A DNA stretch of 64,000 bases from Lethocerus indicus (GCA_019843655.1 JACDQD010000102.1:1187501-1251500), one strand, 5' to 3'. Positions 27,632 to 39,775 are shown, counted from the first letter of the stretch. The notes: generated from the letters alone by a model not told the origin. Translations and numbers: made by a program.

Positions 27632-27930
27632 AATACCAGTTTTGTGGTCTGCGAGGGGTTGGACTTCATCAAGACTGGTCTGGTCTTTGGTAGATCGGTT
27701 TCGGCTGCTCGCAATCTTCAGGAGCTGGGTCAGTCACATTGGTACATTGGATATTTTTGGGCATCCTCACTGCACTGTCACTGTCACTTGTACTGTGGCG
27801 GTTGTCTGTTTATCGTGTGTATATATATGTGTCTTGTAATTGTGTTTTCCGGGGTGTTGTTTGTCTTCTTTAGGTTGGGAGGGACATATTTATATAGGTG
27901 TTTTTATGGTTTTTGCAGGCTTTAATAGTG
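27632..27930. mobile_element. Decayed copy of the hammerhead-repeat family (left arm plus interior)
   Basis: The outer end, TACC(A)GTTTTGTGGTCTG at 27634 onward, matches the outer end of the 63.2 kb copy. The segment between that end and the ribozyme is partly deleted. A degenerate ribozyme follows (27689-27726). From about 27735 the sequence matches the interior of the 61.5 kb copy, including the shared block with GTGTATATATATGTGTCTTG at 27816-27835 and the GGTTGGGAG word near 27873. The right arm is missing and the right boundary is approximate. This copy ties the outer end, ribozyme and interior into one family. No reverse transcriptase is present. Confidence 0.8.
27689..27726 (-). ncRNA. 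Degenerate hammerhead ribozyme, probably inactive
   Basis: On the minus strand CTGAAGA, GAGCAGCC and GAA are retained. Stem I has lost pairing (GCTC against TACC), stem II has a GGC to TGC change, and the stem III palindrome is ACCGAT instead of ACCGGT. I infer it no longer cleaves. Confidence 0.7.
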
Positions 27931-30736
27931 TTTTGAAAAAAATTCAACTTTCGTTTAACTCACTTATCAGAATGTATATTTAATATTACTGGATTGATTA
28001 TTGCACTGTATTATTGCAAATCATAGCGCACCCCTATTTTCTGGGCACACTTCAAGCAATCGAAATCTTATGGTTTCGGAATGAACTAATTTATTAATGG
28101 GTTTATAAAGCGGCCATATGCCGAGCCGGTGGCGGTTTCCCAACGGTTGTCTCGAGTTCGCTACTTTAACCCACTTTCGCGGGGGCCCCTCGTAAAAGGG
28201 AAACGCGCGGCAATTATGTTTAAATGATAGATAAATCCGACGAGTGAGAGGACGAAGAAACGAAGGTGGAGAGGGGCAGCAGTAACTTACCTGGACGGCG
28301 ACATCCAGAGAGCAGATGGCCGGCCGCGCCCCCACACGGCCTTTTTAAGCAGGGAAAAACTTTTTAATGGGCGGCGGGTGAATTTTACGGCCCGGTGATT
28401 GCCGGTAGTAAATCCGGCGTCCGGTCGCCACGAAAGTGTAGCGAAATTATTTTCAGCCTCCCGGAATAAAAGTATAATCACGGCATCTCACGCTACAAAG
28501 CTAAATCCGTGGATATTCTATACCGCAAATATGGATCACTCTTGTGAATTTCTGTGTCCGATCGCTCTGAGCTAGACCGGTTTCTGCTTTTCACTGAAGA
28601 ATACTGTATATGAACCACTTTAAGTCTAATTTCGCTGTACCTGTACTCTTCGGAATATGAATATCCTCCTGCATAGGCAGAAATGCTGACGTACTTCCGA
28701 AACAGTGGCAATAAAACGGGTAATCTGATCCAACCCTGTTTTCTACGGAGAGCTCGAACGGTGCATGAACACCATAGCTCGTGTAATTGCTTAGATCCAT
28801 CCTCGCTATTTATACAACTTAGTAGCTCCACTGAATTAGGTCTAACGACTATGAAGAGAAAAAATCCTTCTCTCTGTGTCTGAAATTTATAGAAAAATGG
28901 TGGGATCAGAATGATAATTACGATTGCCTCTTTAAGAATTAATCTGCGACCGCCGCTATCCACGAATACCTTGCAGGATAATAAACATTTCCAGTTGGAC
29001 GAGCGGGATTAGGGCTCGGTGGCGGGCAATATAGGAGGACGATGGGTCCGAGATAGGCTAACAGGAGCTAAAGTTCATAGGGCGGCCACTTACCGTTAAA
29101 TAATAGTCGGACCTGAGGGGGAAGCCAACGCGTTTAATACAGGGCCCCGGAGTAGTTGAAATGCAACGGGCCACACACGCCGGCGACCGCCCCCCTTCCT
29201 CTCATTAGGCGAGAAAATACAGCCGAATTAAAGCCACCGGTACAGCACTATTGCCCGCCATTAGAGCGTTTAAAGGGTCCAATAATTTCGGTTTGGCCGC
29301 TCAATTAAATCGTAGAAAATAATTTATTCGCGTTGAAACCCTTCCGACTGGTTCGACGAGCCTCACCTTGGGGGGCCCAATTAACCGACCGACTGATTTA
29401 CAGTCCCATTAATCCGACGGCCCGAGTATAAACACAGAAACGTCGGAATTTTAATTCAAGTATGACTGATAAGAAAATTCAAGACTTTTGTAATACAGTC
29501 ATCAGAAAATTAACAGAACATGATCAGCTAAAGTTCATGATTGGACATATACGCGTATACCGCGACAGGAAACAAATCTGCAGCTGCATTTCTGCATATA
29601 CGTTTTGTCTCGCCCGCGGTTGGCTTCGCAGTATGCGAAGAGGCATTTGGGAAATGCTAGCGTGCGCTAAAATGCCAATTACAGTGGAAAAAATGTGAAT
29701 ATCTTTTTGATGGCACACAAGCCTTTTCGCTTATCGCCGCGTTTCTAAACCGGCGGTCGTCCGGGAAATTTCAAAGCTTTTCAGGGTTCAAATTTGGTAA
29801 AATAACCAGGCCCACCGTGTGGCCCCGGCTCTTTAAAACCGTTGTCCAAAAAATAAAAAATTGTATAAGTGCGATTCAAGAGAAAGGAAATTAAAAGAAT
29901 TACTATGAATGGAAAGTCTCAAATTTTTTACAGTTTTGAAAAGGATTGTCGATGAATCCTGATTATTCCAGTGTTATTTTTAGAACGGTGAACGTTTCAG
30001 ATTTTATTTTTGTCCACTCACTCTTCCGGTTTATATGCTCCTTAAATTGTTACAAGGATATATCGAAGGACGCAATGTGGTCGTGACATGGGAAAAATTA
30101 CCGTAGTTCGAGATTAACTTACTTATGTAGCTTGGTAGAACGAATTAATCCAATCAACCGGGGCAGAAGTTTTTTCGCCCTTAACCCTCTAAAAGGAAAT
30201 AAATAAGGGAGCTCGGGAAGGCAGCGAAGGCCTTTGGTGGGGGTTGGTCGCGGCGTACTTGGTGCTTAACAAGGGCTATTATTCCTAGGGCAAACTTTAT
30301 CCATGAAAGTTGAGCAAGTCCCGTGGTGGGGGGGGGGATGGGGCCGGGGGCGGCGGTTGATAACTTGTTCAAAGCGCCACCACCTTATTGGGCCCACCCA
30401 CTCCCAAGTTTAAAGCGGGCGCCGACGAACTTTCCGCCCCCGGCTAACAGCCCCTACAGGGCCGCGGTGACTTGTTGACTAGTTGACTTACTAGACTGTC
30501 GTCCCCGCTATCAATCAACTCCGCCCCCGGCTCGCTCCAACCCGCCACCGCCCCCGCCTTCTTCGGTGCAATGTGGCCGCGTTTATTGCCGCAAAACGCG
30601 AAAGGAATTTTCCACCACCGAAGCTTCTTTTTCTCCAATCTTTCGGCGCGTGTAAATTAATGAAAGTAGTACCGCATCTACTCAAAGAGTTTCAATAGGC
30701 GAAATTCAGTTGTTCTTAAAAAAAAGCGGTTCTTAT
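27931..30736. other. Non-coding stretch, possible regulatory patch
   Basis: No gene is recognised. The 156-codon minus frame at 28493-28963 shows no domain, signal or repeat that I recognise. About 29030-29440 mixes GC-rich words with AATTAA/TTAAT words, as regulatory DNA can, but this is only an impression. C-rich and G-rich runs occur near 30330 and 30430-30560. Confidence 0.5.
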
Positions 30737-31168
30737 TTCTCTTTGTTTTTAACCTTTTTTTTAACCTAAGCCGACGCGAGGGGGATAATGGGTGGGTAAA
30801 GGAGGAAAGGGACTGAACGAGTGGATTTGGATGTGGAGAGAGGCGGGATTAAGGAAGCGTGATTTCGTGACATCGTCGACTGTCGGTATGTTGAGGTCAT
30901 TATGGATTGTTAGTATAGAAACATACCCGGGAGCATTAAGTATGATAAGAAGGACTTTTGACTGGAATCTCTGGATGCGGGCGATGTTGGATTTCTTGGC
31001 GAAACCCCATAGTTCTATTCCGTAAGTCCGTGTCGGTTTTAAAATGGATTTGTATATTGTCAGTTTGTTGTCTATGGATAGTTTTGATGTCCTTTACAAA
31101 AGAGGTCTCAGCAGTCCAAATTTGCGATTGAGATCTGTTCTTTTGAGTCGCGTATGGGGATTCCACGT
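30737..31168 (-). mobile_element. 5'-truncated Jockey-clade LINE: reverse transcriptase C-terminus (pseudogene)
   Basis: Reading the minus strand from about 31168 down to the TAA at 30763-30761 gives a peptide typical of the end of a Jockey-type ORF2. In order it shows TWNPHTRLKRTDLNRKF, LSIDNKLTIYKSILKP, YGIELWG, RIQRFQSKVL, NAPGYVS and DLNIPTV. Such LINEs encode the endonuclease/reverse transcriptase that copies their own RNA at a nicked target. Here only the C-terminal part, after the catalytic palm, survives. An in-frame TAA at 31096-31094 breaks it, and the end after DLNIPTV is diverged. An A-rich stretch follows the stop on this strand (about 30762-30737). The lack of everything 5' fits ordinary truncation on insertion. 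It has no protein function now. The Jockey assignment rests on recognising the motif order. Confidence 0.9.
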
Positions 31169-31537
31169 GGGTTTATTTTTAATATTCTAATGAACATTCA
31201 TTATTATATTTCTGTTTCCACAATTCCCTTCAGGCATTTTCCAAACCACCGACCGTAATATATTCGGTACATTCGGTCAGTGTAAAAAATACTCCACCGA
31301 CATTTGCGGCACTGCCAAAATAAATAATGCAGTTATAATAGTGTAAATTTGTATGAGAGAATAACATTTTCACTATTGGCAAGATTCCCTGGAACCGCAT
31401 AATATTTAGAGACAGTTAGTGGCAAGAACAGCGACAGAACTAGTTCCCATTTTTCTAAATTTTACTGGAGAAAGGCCAACACAAATCTAATCGCACACCG
31501 AGCACATAGACAAGCCGGTCTTGGATCATTTGTTAGC
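31169..31537. other. Non-coding stretch between two retroelement remnants
   Basis: AT-rich DNA. I looked for the missing upstream part of the LINE reverse transcriptase just above 31168 and did not find it. Confidence 0.55.
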
Positions 31538-31651
31538 CAACAGTTTTCTGTAGGCTCGTGATGTTTCTGTCTCCTCTCGCTGGTTTGCTCGGTCTTTTGC
31601 TAGACCGGTTTCGGCTGCTCGCCATCTTCAGTAGCGTTTTCAACAGTTTTC
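31538..31651 (-). mobile_element. Solo arm of the hammerhead-repeat family with target-site duplication
   Basis: A unit of about 92 bp (31549-31640) is flanked by a perfect 11-bp direct repeat, CAACAGTTTTC, at 31538-31548 and 31641-31651. In ribozyme-sense orientation (minus strand) the unit is AAAA, then the complete hammerhead starting at its stem I, then a segment corresponding to that in the 61.5 and 63.2 kb copies, ending in CCTACA. The duplication shows that one arm inserted as a complete unit. It encodes no protein, so it must have been moved by enzymes supplied elsewhere. Penelope-like elements and retrozymes are the known groups with comparable hammerheads. Confidence 0.85.
31599..31635 (-). 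ncRNA. Hammerhead ribozyme, intact core
   Basis: Reading the minus strand: GCTA (stem I), CTGAAGA (core C3 to A9), TGGCGAGCAGCC (stem II GGC/GCC with a 5-nt loop), GAA, ACCGGT (stem III), C (cleavage site), TAGC (stem I return). Stem I pairs perfectly. Stem III is a palindrome with no loop, so two molecules would have to pair, as known for small hammerhead variants of Penelope-like elements that cleave as dimers. One unpaired U between A9 and stem II departs from the textbook form. Predicted cleavage follows the C complementary to G31603. Activity is inferred. Confidence 0.85.
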
Positions 31652-32871
31652 AACCCGCATGGTTACTATGCGTCATGAACCCTTTACAGAACTCATTCAA
31701 CTATGGTACCGTCATATTTGCTTGTTAATTTAAATCACATAATTCTATTATTGGTAAGCTCGGTTCTGTTAGAAATTAAAAAAAAGAAGATGGATTAATC
31801 CGCTCGTGACAATCGAATTCCTATTGGAAATCGGCCATAAATCGTCTCTTGCAATTAAATGCCGCGAATCCAGAAACAAATGTGTATACATTTAAATTGT
31901 TTATTTCTATATTTCCACTTCTCTTCACCGCAGGAAACAGCGCGTTAATATTTCCCCTCGCCCGACCGCGTAAATGTATCTGTAAACAGTAATTAGATTA
32001 ATTAAGCTGCAAAATAAAAACGCGCGATTATGCAGATTATGCGCGGGGGTCATAATTTCATTCTGGAAGCGTCACAATTATTAATACGGCGCCCGCTAAT
32101 TGTGGGCATTTAATCTGGGTTTTAATTGGGCGTAGTTCGCCAGAAAAATAATCCTTTTAATCATCGGTCTCAGTCGAAATGCGCGTCGCTCCGGAGCGGG
32201 ATATCCCATTGGAAATTATTCGGAATTCGGGCCGCCGCGAACGGACTGACATTACATCGAAATATAGGCATTACGATTGAAATTTGTTCAGGATTGTCGA
32301 TTAATATTGAAATACGCTCGTTTTCGTACACAAATTAAGTTATAAAATATTTCATAAAACACTCTCCACCTTAATTTTCGTTAGGATACAACTCGTTTCT
32401 TCGCTCCCTCCCCTTCCTCAAAAGATATGTCAGCCGGTGATTATGACGTTCTCAGTACTCGAATAGAAATTCCCCAGCGTGTCCGTGAATAAATGGTCCA
32501 TCGAAAACAGGAATGTCCAATTTTAGAGCCGGTCCCAGTCTCGACCGGGACCCCGGGGACAATTAATTGAATTTCCAGGACGTTCGGGCGGGACTTAATG
32601 GCGACATAAATTCGACAAGAACTGGACTCTTTTCTCTCTCTCTCTCTCTCTCTCTTGAAGCCGAATTGAAATATATACCTCACATCTGTAAGAACAGAGA
32701 AAAAAACAGGCCTGGCCAGTTAAATTTAAGTGACTCAATCCTTTAATTGGATTAAGGATTGATATAAGGGGGTTTTTTCCCAGTTGTCCTAATGCGGGCG
32801 ATATCTCCAAATTTTTATTTTTCAAGCATTCTAGTTATTTTCAATCCTCACCTTTAGTTATTGATGGTCTG
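31652..32871. other. Non-coding stretch with (TC)n tract
   Basis: No gene is recognised. A (TC)n microsatellite of 23 bases lies at 32633-32655. The rest is mixed-composition DNA with AATTA-type words. Confidence 0.55.
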
Positions 32872-32907
32872 TGGCAAGACAGGTTTCGGCTTGACACAAA
32901 CGTCAGT
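32872..32907 (-). ncRNA. Hammerhead-like motif, divergent
   Basis: The minus strand reads CTGACG, a short variable segment, CAAGCC, GAA, ACCTGT, C. Stem III could form as AC/GT closing a CT loop and the cleavage C is present. The A9-equivalent base is replaced and stem I pairs poorly. It resembles the intact motifs enough to note, but it is probably a decayed member of another family. Confidence 0.4.
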
Positions 32908-33910
32908 ATTAGTTTAAGTGAAGATTCGGCCAACGGAAGGAATGGGCCCAGAGAGATGGGAAAATAAACTAGTTCAGATATTAATTTTAAAGAACCAGCC
33001 GCCGGGCAGTTTGTGATCGAAATCGAACAAAATGACGACAGCGATAACACGAAACTGGTCTATGCTGGGACCGAGCAGGTGATCGGAGATGGAAAATGTC
33101 GGGCGTCTCGACAAATAAAATACTGTTTCGAAACTTCACGGATCAGTTCACAACTGTTTTACACGAGAAGCGGTTTCACCGAGCACTCTAGCTTCGGGTC
33201 GAACGCTATTGAAAAAGCCGGCCCCCTGAAACTCAATTAATGGGCGGCGATTAAAACCGAGAGAGAACTCTCCCCGACACTTCTAATGGACCGGCGGCCG
33301 AGAGCGAAAAACGAGTTTCCGCGCGTATTATTATGACTAATTAAACACTTCGGATTACAGAACAACAGAATCGCTACCCCGCCGCCCGGGGCTCCAGCCA
33401 TTTGCATACTGGCGAGACTTACTCGCTAATTGGGCCATATATTAATTAACCCGCCAGTTTACACGGCCTTATAACGGGCGAATAAGAAAAAGAAACAGAT
33501 TGTAATTTTAATCGCGCTTATTCTCATTACGGGACACGCTCGCTTGCCGCTCCCCGCGCACATTAATTTTGGGTTTCAGTAGGCGAAATATTCCCTTCGG
33601 TTGGATAAAATAGCGTACTTTGTTTTCAGGGAATTAATTATGAAGCCTTTTGAAAACTGAGTCGAAACGTTCGATGAAATGAAAAAAAAAGTATGCAGTC
33701 GGGTTATTTGCGTTCAGGTTGGCCGACTGATGTTTTTACGAAAACAAGTTTACTGTTGTGTCAGTAATCTCTTTGAGTTGGATATTATTTTCGGAAAATA
33801 TAATTAGCCGAAATAATATTATAATAATGAGCCTAATGATTATTTATTTCTTCATAAATATATACAGAAAAATAATTGTCCTTCCAAGAGAATGATTTCG
33901 GATAATTTTC
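32908..33910. other. Non-coding stretch with an inverted repeat near its end
   Basis: About 33240-33560 mixes GC-rich words with TAATTAA words. A near-perfect inverted repeat, ATATTATTTTCGG (about 33782-33794) with CCGAAATAATAT (about 33808-33819), lies just before the mobile-element remnant. No gene is recognised. Confidence 0.5.
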
Positions 33911-34005
33911 TGTGGTCTTTTGCTGAAAGACCGAACCAGCGAGAGGAAAAAGAAATACACGAAATCTACGGTATTCCAACACCTCTCAGGCCACAGAACG
34001 GGTAT
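33911..34005 (+). mobile_element. Remnant of the hammerhead-repeat family: right outer end
   Basis: It contains AGACCGAACCAGCGAGAGG, then a segment matching the 61.5 kb right arm, then the long-form outer end CTACGGTATTCCAACACC and GGCCACAGAACGGGTAT. The ribozyme is absent. The start (GGTCTTTTGCTGAAAGACC) looks like two oppositely oriented arm fragments fused at the site where the ribozyme used to be. It is useful because it preserves the outer terminus that the 61.5 kb and 31.5 kb copies lack. Confidence 0.75.
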
Positions 34006-36777
34006 GTTAAATTAATATATTGAATTTTGAAATAGCTATTATACAGATATAAATATGTAAGTTAAATCCGACTTCAGTATGTTACGTATTTCGATCGACG
34101 ACAAGAACTCGTGTTACTGGTGACTACATTCCCGCAGAAGGAGATTTTTACGAGGTCACCCCAGCAGGACCGAGATCTCCCACTTTCTGACAGCAATACG
34201 GAAAAGTCTTGGACTGAGAACATGTAACAAGAACTAAACGGAGGTTATTAAAGGGAATGTTATTCGTCTCGGCCGTGAAATTTTCCCTTTTCCCAACTCG
34301 TCTTGAGCTATTTTCCGTTACTAACAACAGTTTTCAGCCAATAATATATTAATCATTAATATGGGAATTTCTCTTCGGACCTGATAAGAACTATAGCTGC
34401 AGTAAGATATAAGGGAGAAGTGGAAACTGCATAAGGACGGCTGCAGACGAATATATAAGATAAACTATTGAATTTGATTTATGAATGTATTCCAGGAGAA
34501 CACAAAGAAGTTGCTATAAATGGGCAACATAATTTGAAGATATTTTATTTGGTTTCCACGGTTTACCACTTGATCCGTTACTCCTCGAGGATATGGGTTC
34601 GGTGGCTGTTTAAACCCTTCTAAACAGGGCTATATTATTTACGACACCCGGCGGCGTTTGTAGAGCGTGAAATCATTCATAACGTTTCCCCGCCGGCCGG
34701 CCGGCCCCCAAACAATCGATCCTAATTGGTCAAGAGCCCGGTAATTGGCCCTGTCGGCGGCCGATCAGATCCCCGCTTTCAGATTACCACTACCGACACC
34801 CACTCCATCGGCCATTACCCGTTTCTTTGTTCGCTTTAATCGCATTCGGTAATAAACTCCGGTTACTGGGGGGACGTCGGTTGGTACCAATTAAGTCTAT
34901 ATTCTCGGTGAATTTATTTTCGGTTACAGAAACGGTCAGCGGATAGGTCGGTTGTCGCGGTTGAAAACCTTACTGTCTCGCGACAGAATTCTTTTTATTT
35001 CTGGTGTTTTAAATAATTGGGCGAAATTATTATCGATAATAAGTCGATAAGGCGCGGGAAAGGTCACGAAATGTGCGGCTCATTTAATAATGAAAAATTT
35101 TCCTCTCGGAAGTGGACAATTTAGTCTTCTTCGAGGAGTAATAATCACTTCTCTTGAGGCCTCTAGGAGGAGAACGGGGCTAGCAGTAATTACACGGGGT
35201 GTACAGCACGATTACGAACAGACACGTAGCATTGAACAACGCCCTTTCGCCCGTTCTAAGGCGTTTACACGTGTCCGAGCTACCGAACGGGAGGCTGTGA
35301 CCTGAACGTGCCAGCCGCACTAAGAAGTTATGCGATATAACTGTGTGGTCGCGTACCGCAGATTGGCGAAAGGAGGGGTGACGCGAAACCCATTAGAAAG
35401 AAGAGAAACCTAGAACTCAACATGTCCTCGTCCTCATTGACGATGGGTGAAAATGTAGAGTATTGCAGGCGTTTAAAGAATAAATTAAAAACTGTACGCT
35501 TTAATTAGCCTTAATAAGTAAGTTCAAAGATTAAATAATTAATATTTAGAGCTCGCCACAAATATCTCTTACATTTAATCCAACCCACAACGTATGGTTT
35601 CGTGGATTTTGGTTAATTTCGATCATTTTCATTGAAAAAAGAGAATTAGCAATAATTTTGGTAGAAATGCAAATGGAAAGTTCCAGTGTGCACTCAAAAT
35701 GTTCAAACTAAGTCGTAATTTAACGTGTATAAATGTTATAGTTGCTGCTCCTTATTAGAGAAACTAGATTATCATTTGCATTTAATAAATATTTATGCTG
35801 AACCTACGTTCATGATTTTCTCGTCTGGACAGGAAAGCTCAATTCCGCTGCTTCCATATGTATAACAAATGTATGTAATTAATATTTACATGATAACATA
35901 TACCCTATAGCCGGTCTAGCTTTAATTGGTTAAGTGAAAGACGTTAAGATTGCATAATGGCAACTATAACGGATAATAATATTCTGTAACTGATTGCTAT
36001 AATGTTGTTTTGTTTATGGCTCCAATGGGCGCGACTAAAAAGTATAAATTAAATCCGTTGTCCCAATATGTTTATAAAAACTGACGTTGAGAAATTCAAC
36101 TACGCGCTTAAGTTCTTTACGAATCTCTTTAATTAGCACATCCGACCCTTCGGACACTATTCCGGTTAACACGAGAATGTGTTCGCAGCGATGCAGTTTG
36201 ACTGCCTATAGTATCACTTAATATATATAAATAAACGTTATTATTGGTTTCCTACCTCATTGAAGGAACAGAATTTCACCTTGTTCTAGACGGAAGGTTG
36301 GGGAGGACGATGATAGGACAAATACTATAGTCAGGCTCGTGTCTCATTACCGAAGCAATAATCCTGAAGGGGTAATATTTTTTCGCCATAATGACGCCTC
36401 GTAATTCCCGCCCATTTGACTGTGTCCCACCCAGATCCGACTGTAGTCAAGTTAAGTAAGTGACTTGCAAGTCACTGCGGGCAGAAGCATAGCCTTCTCT
36501 CTCTCTTCTTTTTATCTCTCTCTCTCTCTCTCGCTCTGAAACGTGACGTTTCATAAGCCGCAATCGCCGGCCGACCACAATGGGGGTCCGCTACGTCCTA
36601 TTTAATTTATGATGATTAATGAGGACACATCTTTTGTCCGCCGCCCTACGATGTCTAAACATTGGCTCCAATTAATTAACAATATCGTCACTCGTTACGT
36701 AAGGACCATCGGCGTGACCACCGAGCCGGTAATTAAAATCTGAATGGTGTCACGAGTTGGGCTACAGACTGCGCCCA
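34006..36777. other. Non-coding stretch with a TC-rich tract
   Basis: No gene is recognised. A TC-rich tract lies at about 36495-36537 and a GGCC-rich run near 34690-34705. AT-rich DNA dominates 35450-36250. Confidence 0.55.
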
Positions 36778-36811
36778 GGGCCAGTTTCGGTTTCTCGCCA
36801 TCGTCAGTGGT
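36778..36811 (-). ncRNA. Hammerhead-like motif, degenerate
   Basis: The minus strand reads CCA, CTGACGA (complete core), TGGCGAGAAACC (stem II GG/CC, shorter than in the intact copies), GAA, ACTGGC, C. The core and GAA are intact, and the GATGGCGAG segment matches the intact copies. The stem III closing base is changed from T to C and stem I pairs only with a shift. Probably inactive. The CTGACGA variant suggests a distinct subfamily. Confidence 0.6.
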
Positions 36812-39775
36812 ATTTTCATGACTCTTAACTCTTTCACTAATTATCAATTATTGCCCAAACCTAATTCGGCTGTTGGCACGAACGTCGGCGTTATTTTGTG
36901 GCGAATCCGGCACAGGTAGAATTTCGGCCGAAGGACGAACCGTGACCGGTTTTTTTCCACTAAAAATTGACCGACAAAATTTTTTTTTTTTCAAAGTTGT
37001 TCCGCATAAATTAGCATAAATTTCACCGTCATCGAACACACGTTTCTCCCTTAAAGTTGTGAACATAATATCACTACACGTCAATGAAATACATTTACAC
37101 TGTTTGTAAAATTAACGCGGGAATATCTTCTTTGAAAAAACAATTTAAAAAACGCGTGGATTCCGAGAAAATAATAAAAGAAGTATGATATAATTCATGC
37201 GACCTCCACTCGCTGTTTTAAATTATGTAGCACAGCATTGTAACGAATGAGAAAATATTTCATAACATTCGCTTATTTATACACACGTGTATATAACTAT
37301 ACATTGTTGAACATTTAATTAAATTAATTTAATTTAATTTTTGGAAGCGCTATACATATTATGTTTCATTAATTACAAATTTTATTATTTTCAGAGCGAT
37401 TATGTAGCTGAATGGGAATCACTCTTCGGTACGCTGAAAATATTTTCCTTCCCTGAAGCATTTTGAACAATATACTTGTTTTCTGTTCGTTAAATTGTAA
37501 TATTTGATCGTAAATTTGTGTACACGTTTCAGATTACATAGTAATATAATAGAATAAGCTAGTATCATCTTCGAAAGCGTTGTTTTATATTTCCGTTTAT
37601 GTTGTTTTATAACATGTAAGTAGCGTCATAATATACTACAATACAAGAAGAAAATATACGTCTTTGATTATATTGTGTACGATATATTTTTTATTTAATT
37701 TATAATTTACGTTCGAAACATCATTCAGATTTGTTCCGTCTACCTCGCATCAATGCAAAGGTAAGGGTGTGTATTGAGGGCCTAGTCTATCGGAAGCCCC
37801 GTACAAATATTCAACCCCTCCCCCAGTCGTCCAATTTCCCTCTCGGCCCCGTTACAACATTTCGGAAGTCGACCCTCGTACGATAAATTGGCCGTAAATT
37901 AACCTTTATCGGCCGTTAAATGAAATAATATTCAACTCGGATGGCATTATATTAATGGCCGGCAGACACCGTAAAAGGAGTTACGACTCGGCGGCGGTGT
38001 GGGGTTACGACGACTACGGGGGGTTGTTTTATTGCCATTAGCAGGTTTAAAAACCCGGCAACATCCCCGCCGACCCCGTAAAAAAAACCGAGGGCCTGTA
38101 AAATTCCATCCCGATAACAAATAAGTGAATTCCGACTCTCAGCTTTTTCAACCGCCGTATTGACCAGGGCACCCCTATTGCATGCACTCCCATTATCCAG
38201 TTCACACACACACACACTGTTATTTTCCTCAATTTGTTAATAATTACAAAATGTTTTAAAATATTATTTTAAATAAATTAACACTACAGTATTATTCGTA
38301 AACATGAGCTTCCTCCACGTCAGATAATTGTCCAGTCTAGAATCGTAGCACTGGGAAAACCGTCAAGGAATTGTGAACGTCCGAAGTGCTATTTTAATGG
38401 TCGATCTCATCCCGATCATTCAGCTAGGCCGTGGGTACCGAAATAACTCGTCAAATCGGGATCTCACCGGAGCCGGACCATTGGGTTATCGCGAAAAAAA
38501 AACTGCGTTCATCCCCCAGTATTTTTTCGCCGGGATTCAATTCAAAGGGGCTCGAAAATAAGCGCCGGTGAAAGGGATACCGCCGGTTTTTATTGAATCC
38601 CGAATTCGGAATTGTTACTTCGGCCGAACTCTTTGCCCGGGTATTAACCGCATTCCGACCGATTGGGGATAAGACGGTGAAGCGGAGGCGGAGGCGGATA
38701 AAAACTGCCGGAAAAAGCTTCGGGGCGGGGGATGATTGGGGTAAGCGCGGGGAGGTCCCTCCGAGTTGTTTTTGTCCTAGTTAATATACCCGAGGTACAT
38801 CTGTGACCCGCCGTCTCCCATACCCGCCCCCGTCTCCATTTCTCCTCCCCCGACCATTTTCCGTCGGGGGCTGCAATCCTCAGAAGTAACTTTCCTTGTC
38901 GATTTCCAAAGCCTCGGCGGCGGGAAAGTGTTTCCGCGCTTACAAGAGCCCCCCTCCTCCACTCCATCGATGTCCCTGGGGACGGGGCCACGTCCCAACT
39001 TCCCTCGGGTCCCCGCCCTTTTCATTTGGATTACTTTCTGTTCTTCTTTCGTCGTGCAGGCGATCCGATACACTGAGGAATCCTCGGCGAGAGAACGGGT
39101 AGCGAGGAAAAAAACAAAACGGGACACCGGCAATTCCGGGATTTGTCTTCTAGGACCTGCCACTTGGGAATAAGACTCCCCCCGACTTTTTCCTGCACAG
39201 GAACCATGAATTTATAACGACAGTCTGATAAATTCAACGCTCGTTTTGATCACAGTCTTACTAAGAAGGGGAATAAAATGAGTTTTATCCAGTTGCGATC
39301 TTTATATTCGTGAAAATAACTAACTAAATAGCTTGCTGAGGTAAATCGTTTCCCACGGTTGAGACAGTGGAGGTTTGTGTGGGACGCGATTTTTTTTTTA
39401 AATTTATTAGGGGCCTGTCGCATCTCAACGTTTGCCACGTAACACACGAAGGTTACAGGTTGTTTCACAGAATCTATCCAATTGAAAAATTATATTTTGC
39501 TGAAGTATTCAGTATATTCATTCCATGCGGGTAATTTCATAGCCCAACCTCTTCAGTTATATTTCATTATATATCCACCCGGGAGGATATATAATTCCTT
39601 CCATCGATGTTAAAATAAATGACAAAGTTTCCTTTTCTTCTTAATCGAAGAAATAATCTGTATTTAATTGCCTCATTTCAATCTCGGACTATATAATTAA
39701 AAAGTAACATCCTTTAAACGCTTCTTTCTTCGGTCGATTGGAGTTGGGCTAACACTAAGAGAGATTATGGTTTTG
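36812..39775. other. Non-coding stretch with AT-rich block and (CA)n tract
   Basis: About 37090-37740 is strongly AT-rich. A (CA)n tract lies at 38203-38217. About 38590-39170 is GC-richer and has frames of 115-128 codons on overlapping strands without recognisable domains. No gene is called. Confidence 0.55.

Noticed and set aside
28493..28963. 156-codon open frame, minus strand
   Set aside because: No recognisable domain, no splice context and a composition like its surroundings. A frame of this length can arise by chance in 64 kb read in six frames.
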